64,000 nucleotides of DNA, taken from NCBI GenBank assembly GCA_012842395.1, contig DUSX01000009.1:1-64000 (forward strand), read 5' to 3'. Source of the stretch: Bacillota bacterium (lineage in GTDB: Bacteria; Bacillota; SHA-98; UBA4971). Both the position numbers and the translations under genes were made by a program. Shown here one piece after another: positions 11,155 to 19,573 of the stretch (positions within the stretch are counted from its first letter, which is position 1; every line of letters begins with the position of its first letter). The notes below the pieces were generated by a model. It worked only from the letters and a program-made list of their open reading frames with translations, was not told the DNA's origin and searched no databases.

Positions 11155-11706
11155 TCACCCCACGTTCGCCGGCCCGCCCAGGTCCATGTCTTGGCGTGCC
11201 CTGAGCGCGGCCGCCATTGCAGCTCGGGTGAAGGCCGCCCTCACTTCAGGGTCGGCGATCGCCGCAGCAAGAGCCTGGATCTCCTTCATTTCGGCGCTGG
11301 CGAGCGCGTCCGTGCGAGACTCCCCGCGCCCGCGCCGGCCGTTCGGCGCGCCTGCGCCGGGCCCGCTGCTCTCGCTTGCGTCGCACCGGGCTGCGTTCTC
11401 GTCGCAACGTCGGTCCCTTCCCAGGCTCCTCGCCTGGAACCGGATGTCCACGATCGTGCCGCGTCCGAGCTGTCGGTTGAGCTTCTTGATGATGTCCGCC
11501 TTCAAGAGCGAGAGCTCGTTCGCCCAGACCGAGCTCTTCACGGCCACGAAAAGAACACCGTCCCGGCAACTCAAAGCTCTCGACGCTTGAGCGGCAGCAG
11601 GCCCCACGACCTCTGTCCAGACGTCGACGGCCCGCGCTCGCCTCACCTGTCTCATAATGCCGAGGCGTTTCAGGCCTCCATCAAGCGCCTGCTGCAGCCG
11701 CACCAC
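11155..11706 (-). CDS. dciA: DciA-type (DUF721) putative replicative-helicase operator
   Basis: 183 residues. The N-terminal 95 residues match the DUF721/DciA KH-like domain: VWTEVVGPAAAQASRA, then DGVLFVAVKSSVWANELSLLK and LNRQLGRGTIVDIRFQ. DciA proteins load or operate the replicative helicase DnaB in bacteria lacking DnaC/DnaI. The C-terminal half is Arg/Ala-rich and probably disordered. Start is GTG 11706, immediately after recF, so it is translated with recF. The recF-DUF721-gyrB order is typical of Actinobacteria; here remB is also kept, as in Bacillota. Confidence 0.82.
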   Translation of the reverse strand: MVRLQQALDGGLKRLGIMRQVRRARAVDVWTEVVGPAAAQASRALSCRDGVLFVAVKSSVWANELSLLKADIIKKLNRQLGRGTIVDIRFQARSLGRDRRCDENAARCDASESSGPGAGAPNGRRGRGESRTDALASAEMKEIQALAAAIADPEVRAAFTRAAMAAALRARQDMDLGGPANVG

Positions 11707-11707
11707 C

Positions 11708-12862
11708 TCAGCTCACCTCTTCCACTCGCCCTGCCTCCACCCGGAATCGCTTGAGCGGCCCACCCATGTCACCCAGCAGCTTCTCGTCGGTGGTTGTGAC
11801 GATAGTCTGCACGCGGTCATTGAGATACTCCCAGAGTCGTTGTCTCTTTCCCGGGTCCAGCTCGCTGGAAACATCATCCAGCAGCAGGATGGCATCCTCC
11901 CCGACCTCGCTCTTCACGAATTCGAGCTCGCCCAGCCTCACCGCAAGCAGGACCGAGCGCTGCTGACCCTGAGAGCCGAAGACCCTCATGTCCACGCCGT
12001 CGACGACGAAAGCCACCTCGTCCCGGTGAGGGCCCACGAGCGTGACACCTCTCGCCAGTTCCTCGGGACGGGCCTTCTCGAGCTCGCGGTGGAAAGCCTC
12101 CTCCCACCTGCGCGCCGTGTCTCCTTCCTCGCCCCGCGTTTTTGCAGCAGCTCCCACGTTCACGAAGACGGAGGGCCGATAGACCATTTCAAGGGTGCCG
12201 TCCGGGGATATGTGCCGATGCGCGACCTTGGCGAGCACCGAGAGCTTTCTTATCGCCTCGGCTCTCTTCAGCATGACACGGGTGCCCGCGGCAGCGAGCT
12301 GCTCGTCCCACACGTCCAGGGCGGGGTCAGGCTTGCCGGCTGGCGGGGAGTCGTAGCGCCTCTCCTTGAGATAGGCGTTTCTCTGTGCCAGGATCCTACG
12401 GTACGCCGAGAGGTCTCTGCGATACGACTCGCTCACCGCACCTATCTCCGTGTCGAGGAAGCGGCGCCGTTCCATCGGGCCGCCTTTGATCATCCGAAGG
12501 TCGTCCGGGCCGAACACTACGATGTTCGCCGCGCAGATGTTCTCAAAGGCCGAGTCCTGCGGAACGCCGTTTATCTTCACGGTCTTACCGGCTTCACGCG
12601 TGCAACCTACCTCCACGACGAGAGGCTCCTTTCTACGGATGAAGCGACATGCCGCGTAGAAGGCGCTCTCGCCCCACGTGATGAGGTCAGCGTCACGCAC
12701 CGTCCGGTAGGACGACCCGGTGCCGCAGAGATACACGGCCTCCAGGACGTTGGTCTTGCCCTGCCCGTTGTTGCCCGATAGCACGTTTTTCCCGGGAAAT
12801 AGCTCCAGGTCTGCCGTGACGTAATTCCGGAAATGCCTGAGCTTCAGCCTCTCAAGGACCAT
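11708..12862 (-). CDS. recF: DNA replication and repair protein RecF
   Basis: SMC-like ATPase that loads RecA at gaps. Start at ATG 12862 gives 384 residues beginning LERLKLRHFRNY, the standard family start; further upstream the frame is open but not family-like. The Walker A GNNGQGKTN is at about residues 31-39, the signature SQGQQRS is in the C-terminal third, and Walker B LLLDDVSSELD follows. Its start overlaps the end of the S4 gene, so the two are translationally coupled. Confidence 0.96.
   Translation of the reverse strand: MVLERLKLRHFRNYVTADLELFPGKNVLSGNNGQGKTNVLEAVYLCGTGSSYRTVRDADLITWGESAFYAACRFIRRKEPLVVEVGCTREAGKTVKINGVPQDSAFENICAANIVVFGPDDLRMIKGGPMERRRFLDTEIGAVSESYRRDLSAYRRILAQRNAYLKERRYDSPPAGKPDPALDVWDEQLAAAGTRVMLKRAEAIRKLSVLAKVAHRHISPDGTLEMVYRPSVFVNVGAAAKTRGEEGDTARRWEEAFHRELEKARPEELARGVTLVGPHRDEVAFVVDGVDMRVFGSQGQQRSVLLAVRLGELEFVKSEVGEDAILLLDDVSSELDPGKRQRLWEYLNDRVQTIVTTTDEKLLGDMGGPLKRFRVEAGRVEEVS
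12787..12800. promoter_or_regulatory. candidate Noc-binding site inside recF
   Basis: TTTTCCCGGGAAAT differs by one base from the palindrome ATTTCCCGGGAAAT bound by Noc in Bacillus. Noc is encoded in this window and a perfect site is at 29568. Confidence 0.5.
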
Positions 12863-13169
12863 CGCTGCCCTCTCCCGCGCCCACAACGCCCTCTCGCGCG
12901 CCCACAACCTCGAAGGTTTTCACCGGACGCCTTCCCTGGCCATCAACCGTCCCGTCATTTCCTGTGACGGTCACAGCAACGATGTCGCCGGGGTGGAGCT
13001 TTCTTCCGCGGCGCAGCTCCTGCTCGCCGTTCACGCAAACCCAGCCGTCCAGGACCACGGCTTTCGCTTGGCCCCCGGTCTGGGCTACGCCGGCCCACTT
13101 CAGAAACTGGTCGAGCCTGATCGTGTCACCAGAGATGTGGACTCTCGTCGGCTCTTTCGCGACTGTCAT
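12852..13169 (-). CDS. yaaA: S4-domain RNA-binding protein (YaaA type)
   Basis: 105 residues; the S4 fold is clear at residues about 15-75 (IRLDQFLKWAGVAQTGGQAK, VCVNGEQELRRGRKLHPGD). YaaA-type proteins sit between dnaN and recF in Bacillota and are thought to bind RNA or the ribosome. The C-terminal about 30 residues are Gly/Glu-rich and unconserved. It overlaps dnaN by 4 nt at its start and recF by 11 nt at its end, so all three form one translational unit. Confidence 0.92.
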   Translation of the reverse strand: MTVAKEPTRVHISGDTIRLDQFLKWAGVAQTGGQAKAVVLDGWVCVNGEQELRRGRKLHPGDIVAVTVTGNDGTVDGQGRRPVKTFEVVGAREGVVGAGEGSDGP

Positions 13170-14395
13170 GCGTTCACCGTCACCGGCATTATGAGGTACA
13201 GGTACTCACTGCCGGCCCCTTCAGGTCGCGGTTGCTTTACGACCACCGGGCTCACGGGCCCCGTGACCTCGAGGACAAGCTCGTCATCGCCCACGGCTCG
13301 CAGCACGTCCAGAAGGTACCGCGCGCGGAGAGTCGTCTCGCCTGCCTCTCCCTCGCTCCTCGAGACCGCTATCTCCTCGAAAGCCGTGCCTACCTCGGGC
13401 GCGTTGGCGGTGATCGTGAGGGTCTCTCCCCCATACCCTAGCTTGACAGTGCCGAATTCGTCCTTCCCGAGCACCGCGACGCGTTCGACAGCCTCCAGGA
13501 GACTTGCCCTCTTCAAGAGCAGACGACTCTTCCACACCTTTGGAATCACCCGCTCGTAGTTGGGGAATTGCCCGTCGATGAGCCGGCTAACGATGGTCGT
13601 CGTGCGGCACCTGAAGGCCACCTGGTTGGCGGAGGCGTGCACCTCCACCTGTGCGGCCTCGCCCTGGACGATCCTGCCGACCTCGCCGAAGGCCCTGGCA
13701 GGGACGATCATCTGGACCGCGCCGCGTTCGGGGTAACCCGCGGCGGTGCCGGTCTGTCCGCCGTCCAACCCCACTTTACGGAGGGCAAGCCTGAATGTGT
13801 CAGTCGCAACGAGCCTCGCCTCGCCGGCCCCGATCGACACGAGCACACCGGTCAGGAAGGGACGATTCTCGTCCACGGCCGCTGCGAACGACGTCTGCCT
13901 CACGAACTCGGCGAGATCCCTTCCCGGAACGCTCCAGCATACGTCCCCCTCGACCTGAGGAAACAGGGGAAACTCGGCGGGGTCCATGGAGTTGATGCTG
14001 TACACCGCTTTGCCGCTGGAGATCGTTGCAACCCGGTTGCCTGGATCGAAATCGATCGTAACCTCACTAGCGGGAAGGCGCTTCACTATCTCTCCCAAGT
14101 AGCGGGCCGGGAGCACCATCGCAGCCGCGGACGTGACGCTCACAGGCATGTACGTCTCCACGGAAAGCTCAAGGTCGGTCCCCACGAGACGAAGGCCTTC
14201 GGACGTGGTCTCCATCAGCACGCCCGAGAGTATGGGCAGGGTAGTCCGGGCGGACACGGCGCGCTGCACCGTGGCCACTGCCGAGGCCAAATCGTCCCGG
14301 TCACACGAAAGGCGAATCGGGTATCCGACCGGTCTCCCCTCTTCTGAACCTGCTGTCTCGATAGTTGACTGCTCCATCTGATCAAGGTTATCCAC
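13166..14395 (-). CDS. dnaN: DNA polymerase III sliding clamp (beta)
   Basis: Ring-shaped processivity factor. From GTG 14395 it has 409 residues, about 30 more than usual. AGGGGG lies 11-12 nt before GTG 14395, while the alternative ATG 14377 has no ribosome site. The three-domain clamp pattern is present: IRLSCDRDDLASAVATVQRAVSARTT start, ETTSEGLRLVGTDLEL, VPARYLGEIVKRLP and the C-terminal YLYLIMPV ending. A DnaA-box-like TTATCCACG (14388-14396) overlaps the GTG start, which could tie dnaN translation or transcription to DnaA. Confidence 0.97.
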   Translation of the reverse strand: MDNLDQMEQSTIETAGSEEGRPVGYPIRLSCDRDDLASAVATVQRAVSARTTLPILSGVLMETTSEGLRLVGTDLELSVETYMPVSVTSAAAMVLPARYLGEIVKRLPASEVTIDFDPGNRVATISSGKAVYSINSMDPAEFPLFPQVEGDVCWSVPGRDLAEFVRQTSFAAAVDENRPFLTGVLVSIGAGEARLVATDTFRLALRKVGLDGGQTGTAAGYPERGAVQMIVPARAFGEVGRIVQGEAAQVEVHASANQVAFRCRTTTIVSRLIDGQFPNYERVIPKVWKSRLLLKRASLLEAVERVAVLGKDEFGTVKLGYGGETLTITANAPEVGTAFEEIAVSRSEGEAGETTLRARYLLDVLRAVGDDELVLEVTGPVSPVVVKQPRPEGAGSEYLYLIMPVTVNA

Positions 14396-14429
14396 GCTTG
14401 TCAGGTCCCCCTCTCATTCGCGGCGGTCG

Positions 14430-14490
14430 TCGAGTCTCCGCAACCCCGCGACGGCTTTGTTGGCTTTTTCCCCCGGGCTGACCTCACAGG
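14430..14490 (+). repeat. fragment of repeat B near dnaN
   Basis: GCGACGGCTTTGTTGGCTTTTTCCCCCGGGC resembles the GCGACGG-CTT-GTGGGCTTCAA-TGGGCC block of the B repeats at 28112 and 50783. Only this block matches, so it is a remnant or chance similarity. Confidence 0.35.
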
Positions 14491-14594
14491 ATGCGGCAGA
14501 ACCCAGCATTCCCGTGTCGCTGTGGTTGGGTATGAGAGGCCGATCACGTGAGGCGGTTTTCCACAGGACCGTACTCCGGATCTCATTCTTAGTA

Positions 14595-14790
14595 CGTGTA
14601 CAGTTTTCTAGTACCAGTAGTAGGGCCTGTGGATTTGTGGATAAGCCCCGCGATCCGTTGCGCGGCGCGGCGTCTAGGTGTGGACAAACCTGTGGATTTT
14701 CGGCACGATCTGTCCACATTATAAACAGGTCGTCCTGATTCGACACCTTACCCACAGTGGCTCCACAGGCTATCAACCGCTTGTCCACAG
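14595..14790. other. oriC: oriC, unwinding side: DnaA-trios plus DnaA boxes (dnaA-dnaN gap)
   Basis: Read on the plus strand: TAG-TAC-CAG-TAG-TAG (14609-14623), then GGCC, then TGTGGATTT (14628-14636) overlapping a perfect DnaA box TGTGGATAA (14636-14644). This is the layout of the Bacillus subtilis basal unwinding system (trios, GC cluster, tandem boxes), on the matching strand relative to dnaA and dnaN. More boxes follow: TGTGGACAA 14679, TGTGGATTT 14691, a TGTCCACA at 14711, TTACCCACA 14748 and TTGTCCACA 14781. The flank beyond the trios (14570-14608) is richer in A/T than its surroundings. Confidence 0.88.
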
Positions 14791-14856
14791 GATGCTCACA
14801 GGCGGCTCGGCCATGTGCGGCGGCGGCATTAATGGGCGTCAACGTCAAGGTCAACG

Positions 14857-16209
14857 TCAGGTCATCTCCTTCAAGCGGGCGATGATGGTCCGGATCGCGC
14901 CGGCGAGGGCCTCGTCCTCCTCCATGTCCGCCCGTATCTTCGAGCAGGCGTGGAGGACTGTGGTGTGGTCTCTGCCGCCGAAGGCGACGCCGATCGTCGG
15001 AAGGGACTCCTCGGTGAGCTCCCGGCAGAGGTACATCGCGACCTGCCGCGGGTAGGAGATGGTCCTGGTTCTCTTCTTCGCTTTCATCTCGTCCGGAGGG
15101 ATCTGGTAGAACTCGGCAACAGCCTGCTGGATGTGGTAAATCGAGACCTGCTTCGGCTTTTGAGACGGGATCATGTCCTTGAGGCACTCCGCCGCCGTGG
15201 CGACGGTGACGGGCTTGTTATGTATGGAACAATGCGCTGCCACGCGGGTGAGGGCGCCCTCCAGCTCCCGGATGTTCGACCGGATCTGGTTCGCGATGTA
15301 CGCAAGGACTTCGAGCGGCATGTCGAGCTGCTCGAGCTGAGCCTTCTTCTTGAGAATCGCTATACGGGTCTCGAGGTCTGGTGCTTGGATGTCGGAGATG
15401 AGCCCCCACTCGAACCTCGACCTGAGCCTATCCTCAAGCGTGGGGATCTCTTTTGGAGGACGGTCGCTAGAGATCACGATCTGCTTGCCTGCCTCGTGTA
15501 GAGTGTTGAAAGTATGGAAGAACTCCTCCTGCGTTCGCTCCTTTTGGGCCAGAAACTGGACGTCGTCGATGAGAAGGACGTCGACGTTCCGATATCTCTC
15601 CCGGAACTCCACGGTTTTGTCATCCCGAATCGCGTTGATGAGGTCGTTCGTGAACTTCTCGCAAGGCGCATACACCACCCGTGTGGACGGGCTGTGCTGG
15701 AGCACGAAATGGCCGATTGCCTGCATGAGGTGGGTCTTGCCTAGGCCGACGCCTCCGTAGATAAACAGAGGGTTATACGCCCGGCCAGGAGCCTCGGCGA
15801 CAGCGAGGCAGGCAGCGTGCGCGAAGCGGTTGCTGTTCCCGACCACGAACGTCTCGAATGTGTACTTCGGGTTCAGGCGAGTCGTGTAAAGCTCATCGTT
15901 CATCAGCGACCCCGCATGGCCCGCGTCATCTCCGGCAAACTCGTCCGCTCGTTCGGAGGGCACGGAGCATACGAAGGACACGTCGAGGTCCTCGTTCGTG
16001 AGCGCTTTCAGCGTGCGACGGATGGGCTCGCGGTAGTTATCGGTCAAGAACTTCCTGCCTATGTCGTGCAGAGTCCGCACTACGAGCGTGTTCCCGTTCA
16101 TACCGATCCCCTCGGTACCGCGAAGCCACGTCTCGAAACTGGGCTTCGGTACCTGACCCTGCATTACCTCGAGGACCTTCGCCCAGAGTGCATTCGCGCT
16201 TTCAGCCAT
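14857..16209 (-). CDS. dnaA: chromosomal replication initiator DnaA
   Basis: AAA+ initiator that binds DnaA boxes and melts oriC. 450 residues from ATG 16209, with GGGAGGT upstream. Domain I starts WAKVLEVMQGQ; a short acidic/Gly linker (residues about 86-102) is domain II. Walker A GGVGLGKTH is at 152-160, Walker B LLIDDVQFLA at about 212-221. The C-terminal box-recognition helix GGRDHTTVLHACSKI is near residue 420. It is flanked by DnaA-box clusters at 14.6-14.8 kb and, beyond the next gene, 17.2-17.5 kb. Confidence 0.99.
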   Translation of the reverse strand: MAESANALWAKVLEVMQGQVPKPSFETWLRGTEGIGMNGNTLVVRTLHDIGRKFLTDNYREPIRRTLKALTNEDLDVSFVCSVPSERADEFAGDDAGHAGSLMNDELYTTRLNPKYTFETFVVGNSNRFAHAACLAVAEAPGRAYNPLFIYGGVGLGKTHLMQAIGHFVLQHSPSTRVVYAPCEKFTNDLINAIRDDKTVEFRERYRNVDVLLIDDVQFLAQKERTQEEFFHTFNTLHEAGKQIVISSDRPPKEIPTLEDRLRSRFEWGLISDIQAPDLETRIAILKKKAQLEQLDMPLEVLAYIANQIRSNIRELEGALTRVAAHCSIHNKPVTVATAAECLKDMIPSQKPKQVSIYHIQQAVAEFYQIPPDEMKAKKRTRTISYPRQVAMYLCRELTEESLPTIGVAFGGRDHTTVLHACSKIRADMEEDEALAGAIRTIIARLKEMT

Positions 16210-16263
16210 AACTGCTTACCTCCCACAAGAAGGCCCACCAGATGTCCCGCTATCCCCCACCAT

Positions 16264-17214
16264 TTACCTCGCAAGGCGAGCGAGGTACGTCATGCCTCGC
16301 GCCGTAAGGCGGCGCTTTCCGCTTCCGTCGGCGGGCTCGACAAGCCCGTGCTCCTCAAGGGAAACGAGATCGCGGTAGGCCGTGCTAAGGCTTATGTCAA
16401 GCTCTTTCACAATGGTGGAGGGCCCCGCCTCGCCCTTTTCAGCGAGCACCCGGAAAACCTTTCTCTGCCGGTCTGAAAGGGTGGCATCGAGCCTTTCGAA
16501 AAGACCCTTTTCATCCCGGGCATCTGAAACGGCCGCTCCCTCGTCAACGACGCCCTTGCGTGGCGCCGCGGAAGGCTCCGGGCGGGCCTCGCGCAAGCCG
16601 GGTTCAGCGACCTTTTCCACGGTGGAAGGCCTTTCCGGAGCGCCGGACACGGACTCGGGCGGCCTAGAAAACGACGAAAGGGTCACGACGCACCCGCGCT
16701 TCAGGTTGTCCTCGATCGAGACAAAGCCCCCGATCGCGCGCATGGAGTCCCGCACGATGGGAAGGCCGGAGCCCACACCTCGGATTATCTTGCGCATTTC
16801 GGTGGTCGCCGTGGTGAAACCAGGAAGGAATGCCTTCTCCTTTTCAAGTATTCCAGGACCCTGGTCTGACACCCTGATAGTGTTTCCGTCCGGCAGGATG
16901 CTTATCACCGCGTCCTGGAAGTCGGCGTGAAGGAGGTTTTCGACGACCTCCTTGATGGCGACGTACGGGAGCTGGCCCCCCTTTTCGTGAGCGAACGAGT
17001 ACGTCTTCGAGGCCAGCTCGTTCAGGAGCTCTGAGAAGTCCTTTCCGCGTACGTCCACGATCCTGGGGACCGTGCTCAGCGAGTCGTACACGGCTATGCG
17101 CACCTCTCGCTCCGACTGCCTCTTCCGCTGGGTGAGATGATCGCCCTGCGAGCTAGGCTGGAGGGAGTGGCTCTCTGAGCCCTTGCGGAAAAGCCATGAA
17201 AAGACGCCTGGCAT
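16264..17214 (-). CDS. GHKL ATPase fused to a winged helix, oriC-linked, unknown function
   Basis: 316 residues from ATG 17214; the frame is open further upstream, but that part runs through DnaA boxes and is not protein-like. Residues about 35-175 are a GHKL (anti-sigma/histidine-kinase type) ATP-binding domain: N-box EVVENLLHADF (89-99), G1 box DQGPG (117-121), G2 box GVGSGLPIV (146-154). No dimerisation/His-phosphorylation domain is present, so it is not a complete sensor kinase. A Pro/Glu/Ala-rich linker (about 180-235) leads to a winged helix-turn-helix (about 236-316; DRQRKVFRVLAEKG, STIVKELDISLSTAYRDLVSLEEHGLV). It lies 54 bp upstream of dnaA in the same direction and directly downstream of the second DnaA-box cluster, so it may regulate dnaA or initiation. 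I cannot name a characterised homologue. Confidence 0.8.
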   Translation of the reverse strand: MPGVFSWLFRKGSESHSLQPSSQGDHLTQRKRQSEREVRIAVYDSLSTVPRIVDVRGKDFSELLNELASKTYSFAHEKGGQLPYVAIKEVVENLLHADFQDAVISILPDGNTIRVSDQGPGILEKEKAFLPGFTTATTEMRKIIRGVGSGLPIVRDSMRAIGGFVSIEDNLKRGCVVTLSSFSRPPESVSGAPERPSTVEKVAEPGLREARPEPSAAPRKGVVDEGAAVSDARDEKGLFERLDATLSDRQRKVFRVLAEKGEAGPSTIVKELDISLSTAYRDLVSLEEHGLVEPADGSGKRRLTARGMTYLARLAR

Positions 17215-17243
17215 ACTGTCTGCGGCCCGCCTTTCAGCCGGAG

Positions 17244-17494
17244 TTTTCCACAGAGTTTTCCACAGCTGTGAAAAACCCTGGGGGAAAGGAACGTGCACAG
17301 GAAATCCATAGGTTGTCCACAAGTTATCCACAAAAACTGTGGATAACACATGCTGAGGCCAGAGAGGGGTTTCCAATATCGAAAGGCCGTCTAGCTGGCC
17401 GTCGGTGATATCCACAGGCGATTCCGGAAAGCGTTGAAAGGCTTGTGGCGCCGTGATCAGAAACATCAACAGGTTACCCACAGAGTTATCCACA
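17244..17494. other. oriC: oriC, second DnaA-box cluster
   Basis: At least nine boxes in 250 bp: TTTTCCACA at 17244 and 17256, TTGTCCACA 17313, TTATCCACA 17324 (perfect), TGTGGATAA 17338 (perfect, opposite strand), ATATCCACA 17408, TTACCCACA 17474 and TTATCCACA 17486 (perfect), with further CTGTGG/CTGTGAA half-matches. The 17313-17346 trio is tightly packed. It corresponds in position to the box region upstream of dnaA in Bacillus, but an extra gene separates it from dnaA here. Confidence 0.88.
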
Positions 17495-17594
17495 GGCTGT
17501 GAATTAGTCTGTGGGAAACTGGGAACTCTATACTTCTGACCAGGCGACATGGAAAGCCTGGAAAAGCCTCCGAAATCATATTAGCAGAGCTTTT

Positions 17595-17790
17595 CCAGGG
17601 TATCAAGGGACGATGGGACGAGGGGAAACGCGAGGGGGAGGGCCCGGAAAAGCACGGGGGAGTGCGAGAGAGTATTGGGATGAAAGGGACGGGTTGCGGG
17701 GACGCCGGAAGGAGGACGACGCGGGAGTCGAAGTGAGGCGGGAGGTGGTGAGCGGGCCGCGAGGAGGCGTGGAATGAGGGGCCGGAGGTT
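17595..17790 (+). other. purine-rich non-coding tract between origin and rpmH promoter
   Basis: About three-quarters of the plus-strand bases are A or G over roughly 190 bp, with many GGGA/GAGGGG runs. It lies between the DnaA-box cluster and the rpmH promoter, where transcription diverges. I see no gene. Nothing else is recognisable in 17500-17919. Confidence 0.5.
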
Positions 17791-17919
17791 GTGCCGCCGC
17801 GGTGCGTAGGTCGCGGGGTGGTCTGTCACGGCGGGCTCGGGGCGGCGCTCCCCAGCTTGGGTGCCCAGCTTGGGTGCTGGTGTGGGATGGGCGTGGGTGT
17901 TGCGAAGCGGTTGCCGCAC

Positions 17920-17948
17920 TTGACATGCAGGAAAGCGTTGGCTATAAT
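17920..17948 (+). promoter_or_regulatory. promoter of the rpmH-rnpA-yidD-yidC-jag genes
   Basis: Perfect TTGACA (17920-17925), 17-bp spacer, perfect TATAAT (17943-17948). The transcript would start near 17955, giving a 50-nt leader before rpmH. It is among the strongest promoter matches in the window. Confidence 0.92.
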
Positions 17949-18004
17949 TTGGCTGGCGTACACGCGCCACGGAACGGACGAGATACAGGAGGCGCGCGGT
18001 TATC

Positions 18005-18139
18005 ATGAAGCGAACTTATCAACCTAATGTAAGGCACCGGAGCAAAGTGCACGGTTTCATGAAAAGGATGTCGACGCGTGGCGGCCGCCTCGTGCTGAAA
18101 AGGAGGCGCGCCAAGGGTAGAAAGCGGCTGACCGCGTGA
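18005..18139 (+). CDS. rpmH: 50S ribosomal protein L34
   Basis: 44 residues, beginning [18 protein letters not shown] and ending in [13 protein letters not shown], the full conserved L34 sequence. It opens the plus-strand operon, its usual place beside the origin. Confidence 0.98.
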   Translation: MKRTYQPNVRHRSKVHGFMKRMSTRGGRLVLKRRRAKGRKRLTA

Positions 18140-18185
18140 TGTCGGCGTGAAATGGGCGCGCCGTGGGGCCTATGGGGTGCGGTGG

Positions 18186-18539
18186 ATGCCGAGAAGCGAG
18201 CGGCTGCGCAAGAGCAGTGATTTCACGAGGGTTTTCGAGGAAGGAAAGTCCCTTCCAGGCAGGCGGGTTGTGGTATACTACTTGGAAAACGGCCTGCCGT
18301 TCAACCGCGTCGGGGTTGCTGTGAGCAAGCGTCTCGGCGGAGCGGTTGAGAGAAACCGCCTGAAGAGGATCGTTAAGGAAGCGTATCGGACGAGCGAGGC
18401 GGCACTTCGGGATGGCCTGGACATTGTATTGCTACCCAGGTCGAAAGCGAAGACCGCCTCTTTTCAGGAAGTGAAAGAGGAGCTTCTCGGGCTTCTTTCG
18501 ACGTGCGGTGCCTTACGAAAGGACGACGACGAAAAGTGA
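18186..18539 (+). CDS. rnpA: ribonuclease P protein component
   Basis: Protein cofactor of RNase P, which trims tRNA 5' ends. Start at ATG 18186 gives 117 residues beginning [19 protein letters not shown], the family start; a GTG at 18147 is in frame. The RNR motif region is intact ([18 protein letters not shown]), as is the [11 protein letters not shown] strand. It follows rpmH by 46 bp and overlaps yidD. Confidence 0.96.
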   Translation: MPRSERLRKSSDFTRVFEEGKSLPGRRVVVYYLENGLPFNRVGVAVSKRLGGAVERNRLKRIVKEAYRTSEAALRDGLDIVLLPRSKAKTASFQEVKEELLGLLSTCGALRKDDDEK

Positions 18540-18832
18540 AAAAGGTGGGCATCACGACGAAAAGGGGAGCGGCTTGGCATAACGCGTGGGCGCGCGGCAG
18601 ACTTGCTGTGTCCAGAACAGCCAAGGGTCTTGCTCTCCTATGTATCTGGGTTTACAGAAAATGGCTGACGAGGCTGAAGACGAGGCCCACGTGCAGGTTC
18701 TACCCTAGCTGCTCGGCGTACGCGTATCAGGCAATAGAAAAGTATGGGGTGCTCAAGGGCGGCTATCTAGCCGCGAGGCGGATCGTGAAGTGCCATCCGT
18801 TCCATCCCGGAGGGTACGACCCGGTCCCGTAG
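18536..18832 (+). CDS. yidD: membrane protein insertion efficiency factor YidD
   Basis: 98 residues from GTG 18536, which overlaps the rnpA stop (GTGA). The family core starts near residue 30: a hydrophobic amphipathic helix ([13 protein letters not shown]), then [19 protein letters not shown] and [13 protein letters not shown]. YidD aids YidC-dependent insertion of membrane proteins. The extra about 25 N-terminal residues are basic and atypical; a later start is possible. Confidence 0.93.
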   Translation: MKKVGITTKRGAAWHNAWARGRLAVSRTAKGLALLCIWVYRKWLTRLKTRPTCRFYPSCSAYAYQAIEKYGVLKGGYLAARRIVKCHPFHPGGYDPVP

Positions 18833-18871
18833 GCGAAACGGGGATGGAGAAGCGACGGGAGGGTGCGTGTA

Positions 18872-19573
18872 TTGACTCTCACAGGCATTATCAACTCCAT
18901 AGTTCATTTCCTCCGGGATGTGACGGGCAGCGACGGACTGGCTATCATCGCCTTGACCGTCCTCTTGAGGCTCGTCACGTACCCGCTTACGGTAAAGCAG
19001 ACCAAAGCCATGGAGGAGATGAAGCTCCTTCAACCCAAGGTGAAGGAGATACAGGACAAGTACAAAGAGCAACCCGAGGAAATGCAGAAGAGGCTGATGG
19101 AGCTGTACCGTGAGCACAGAATCAACCCTCTCGGAGGCTGTTGGCCCACGCTAATCCAGCTACCCATCATTTGGGCCCTCTTCACCGCACTTAGGAGCTA
19201 CCCATTCGAACAGCGGTTCCTGTGGATGCCGAACCTTGGAAAGCCCGACGTGGCGCTCGCGGTGCTGGCCGGTGTGGCCACGTACCTTCAGTCGGTGATG
19301 ATAAGCACGGATCCGAGCCAGAAGATGATGAACCTGATAATGCCGGCGTTCATCATCTGGATCAGTTTGAGTTTCCCTGCGGGCGTGACTCTCTACTGGG
19401 TGGTCACGACGCTTCTCGCCGCAGTGCAACAATGGTGGATGGGAAAGCAGGTTGCGCGGACGGGGCTCGTTGTCGAGACGGTGACGCGGCCGAGGAAAGG
19501 CAGCGTCCCAAAGGCTGTTTCATCGCAGCCTCAGGAAGCGGAGGGGGAATCCGGGCATGGCACAAAGCGTTGA
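18872..19573 (+). CDS. yidC: membrane protein insertase YidC/Oxa1 (SpoIIIJ type)
   Basis: Start at TTG 18872, placed 8 nt after GGGAGGG; GTG 18863 is too close to that site. 233 residues, the short Gram-positive form with five predicted membrane segments. The groove arginine is in VLLRLVTYPLTVKQ, followed by the cytoplasmic coiled hairpin (KVKEIQDKYKEQPEEMQKRL), then NPLGGCWPTLIQLPI. No N-terminal lipobox cysteine is seen, unlike many SpoIIIJ proteins. The C-terminal tail is basic/polar. It overlaps jag by 17 nt. Confidence 0.95.
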   Translation: MTLTGIINSIVHFLRDVTGSDGLAIIALTVLLRLVTYPLTVKQTKAMEEMKLLQPKVKEIQDKYKEQPEEMQKRLMELYREHRINPLGGCWPTLIQLPIIWALFTALRSYPFEQRFLWMPNLGKPDVALAVLAGVATYLQSVMISTDPSQKMMNLIMPAFIIWISLSFPAGVTLYWVVTTLLAAVQQWWMGKQVARTGLVVETVTRPRKGSVPKAVSSQPQEAEGESGHGTKR

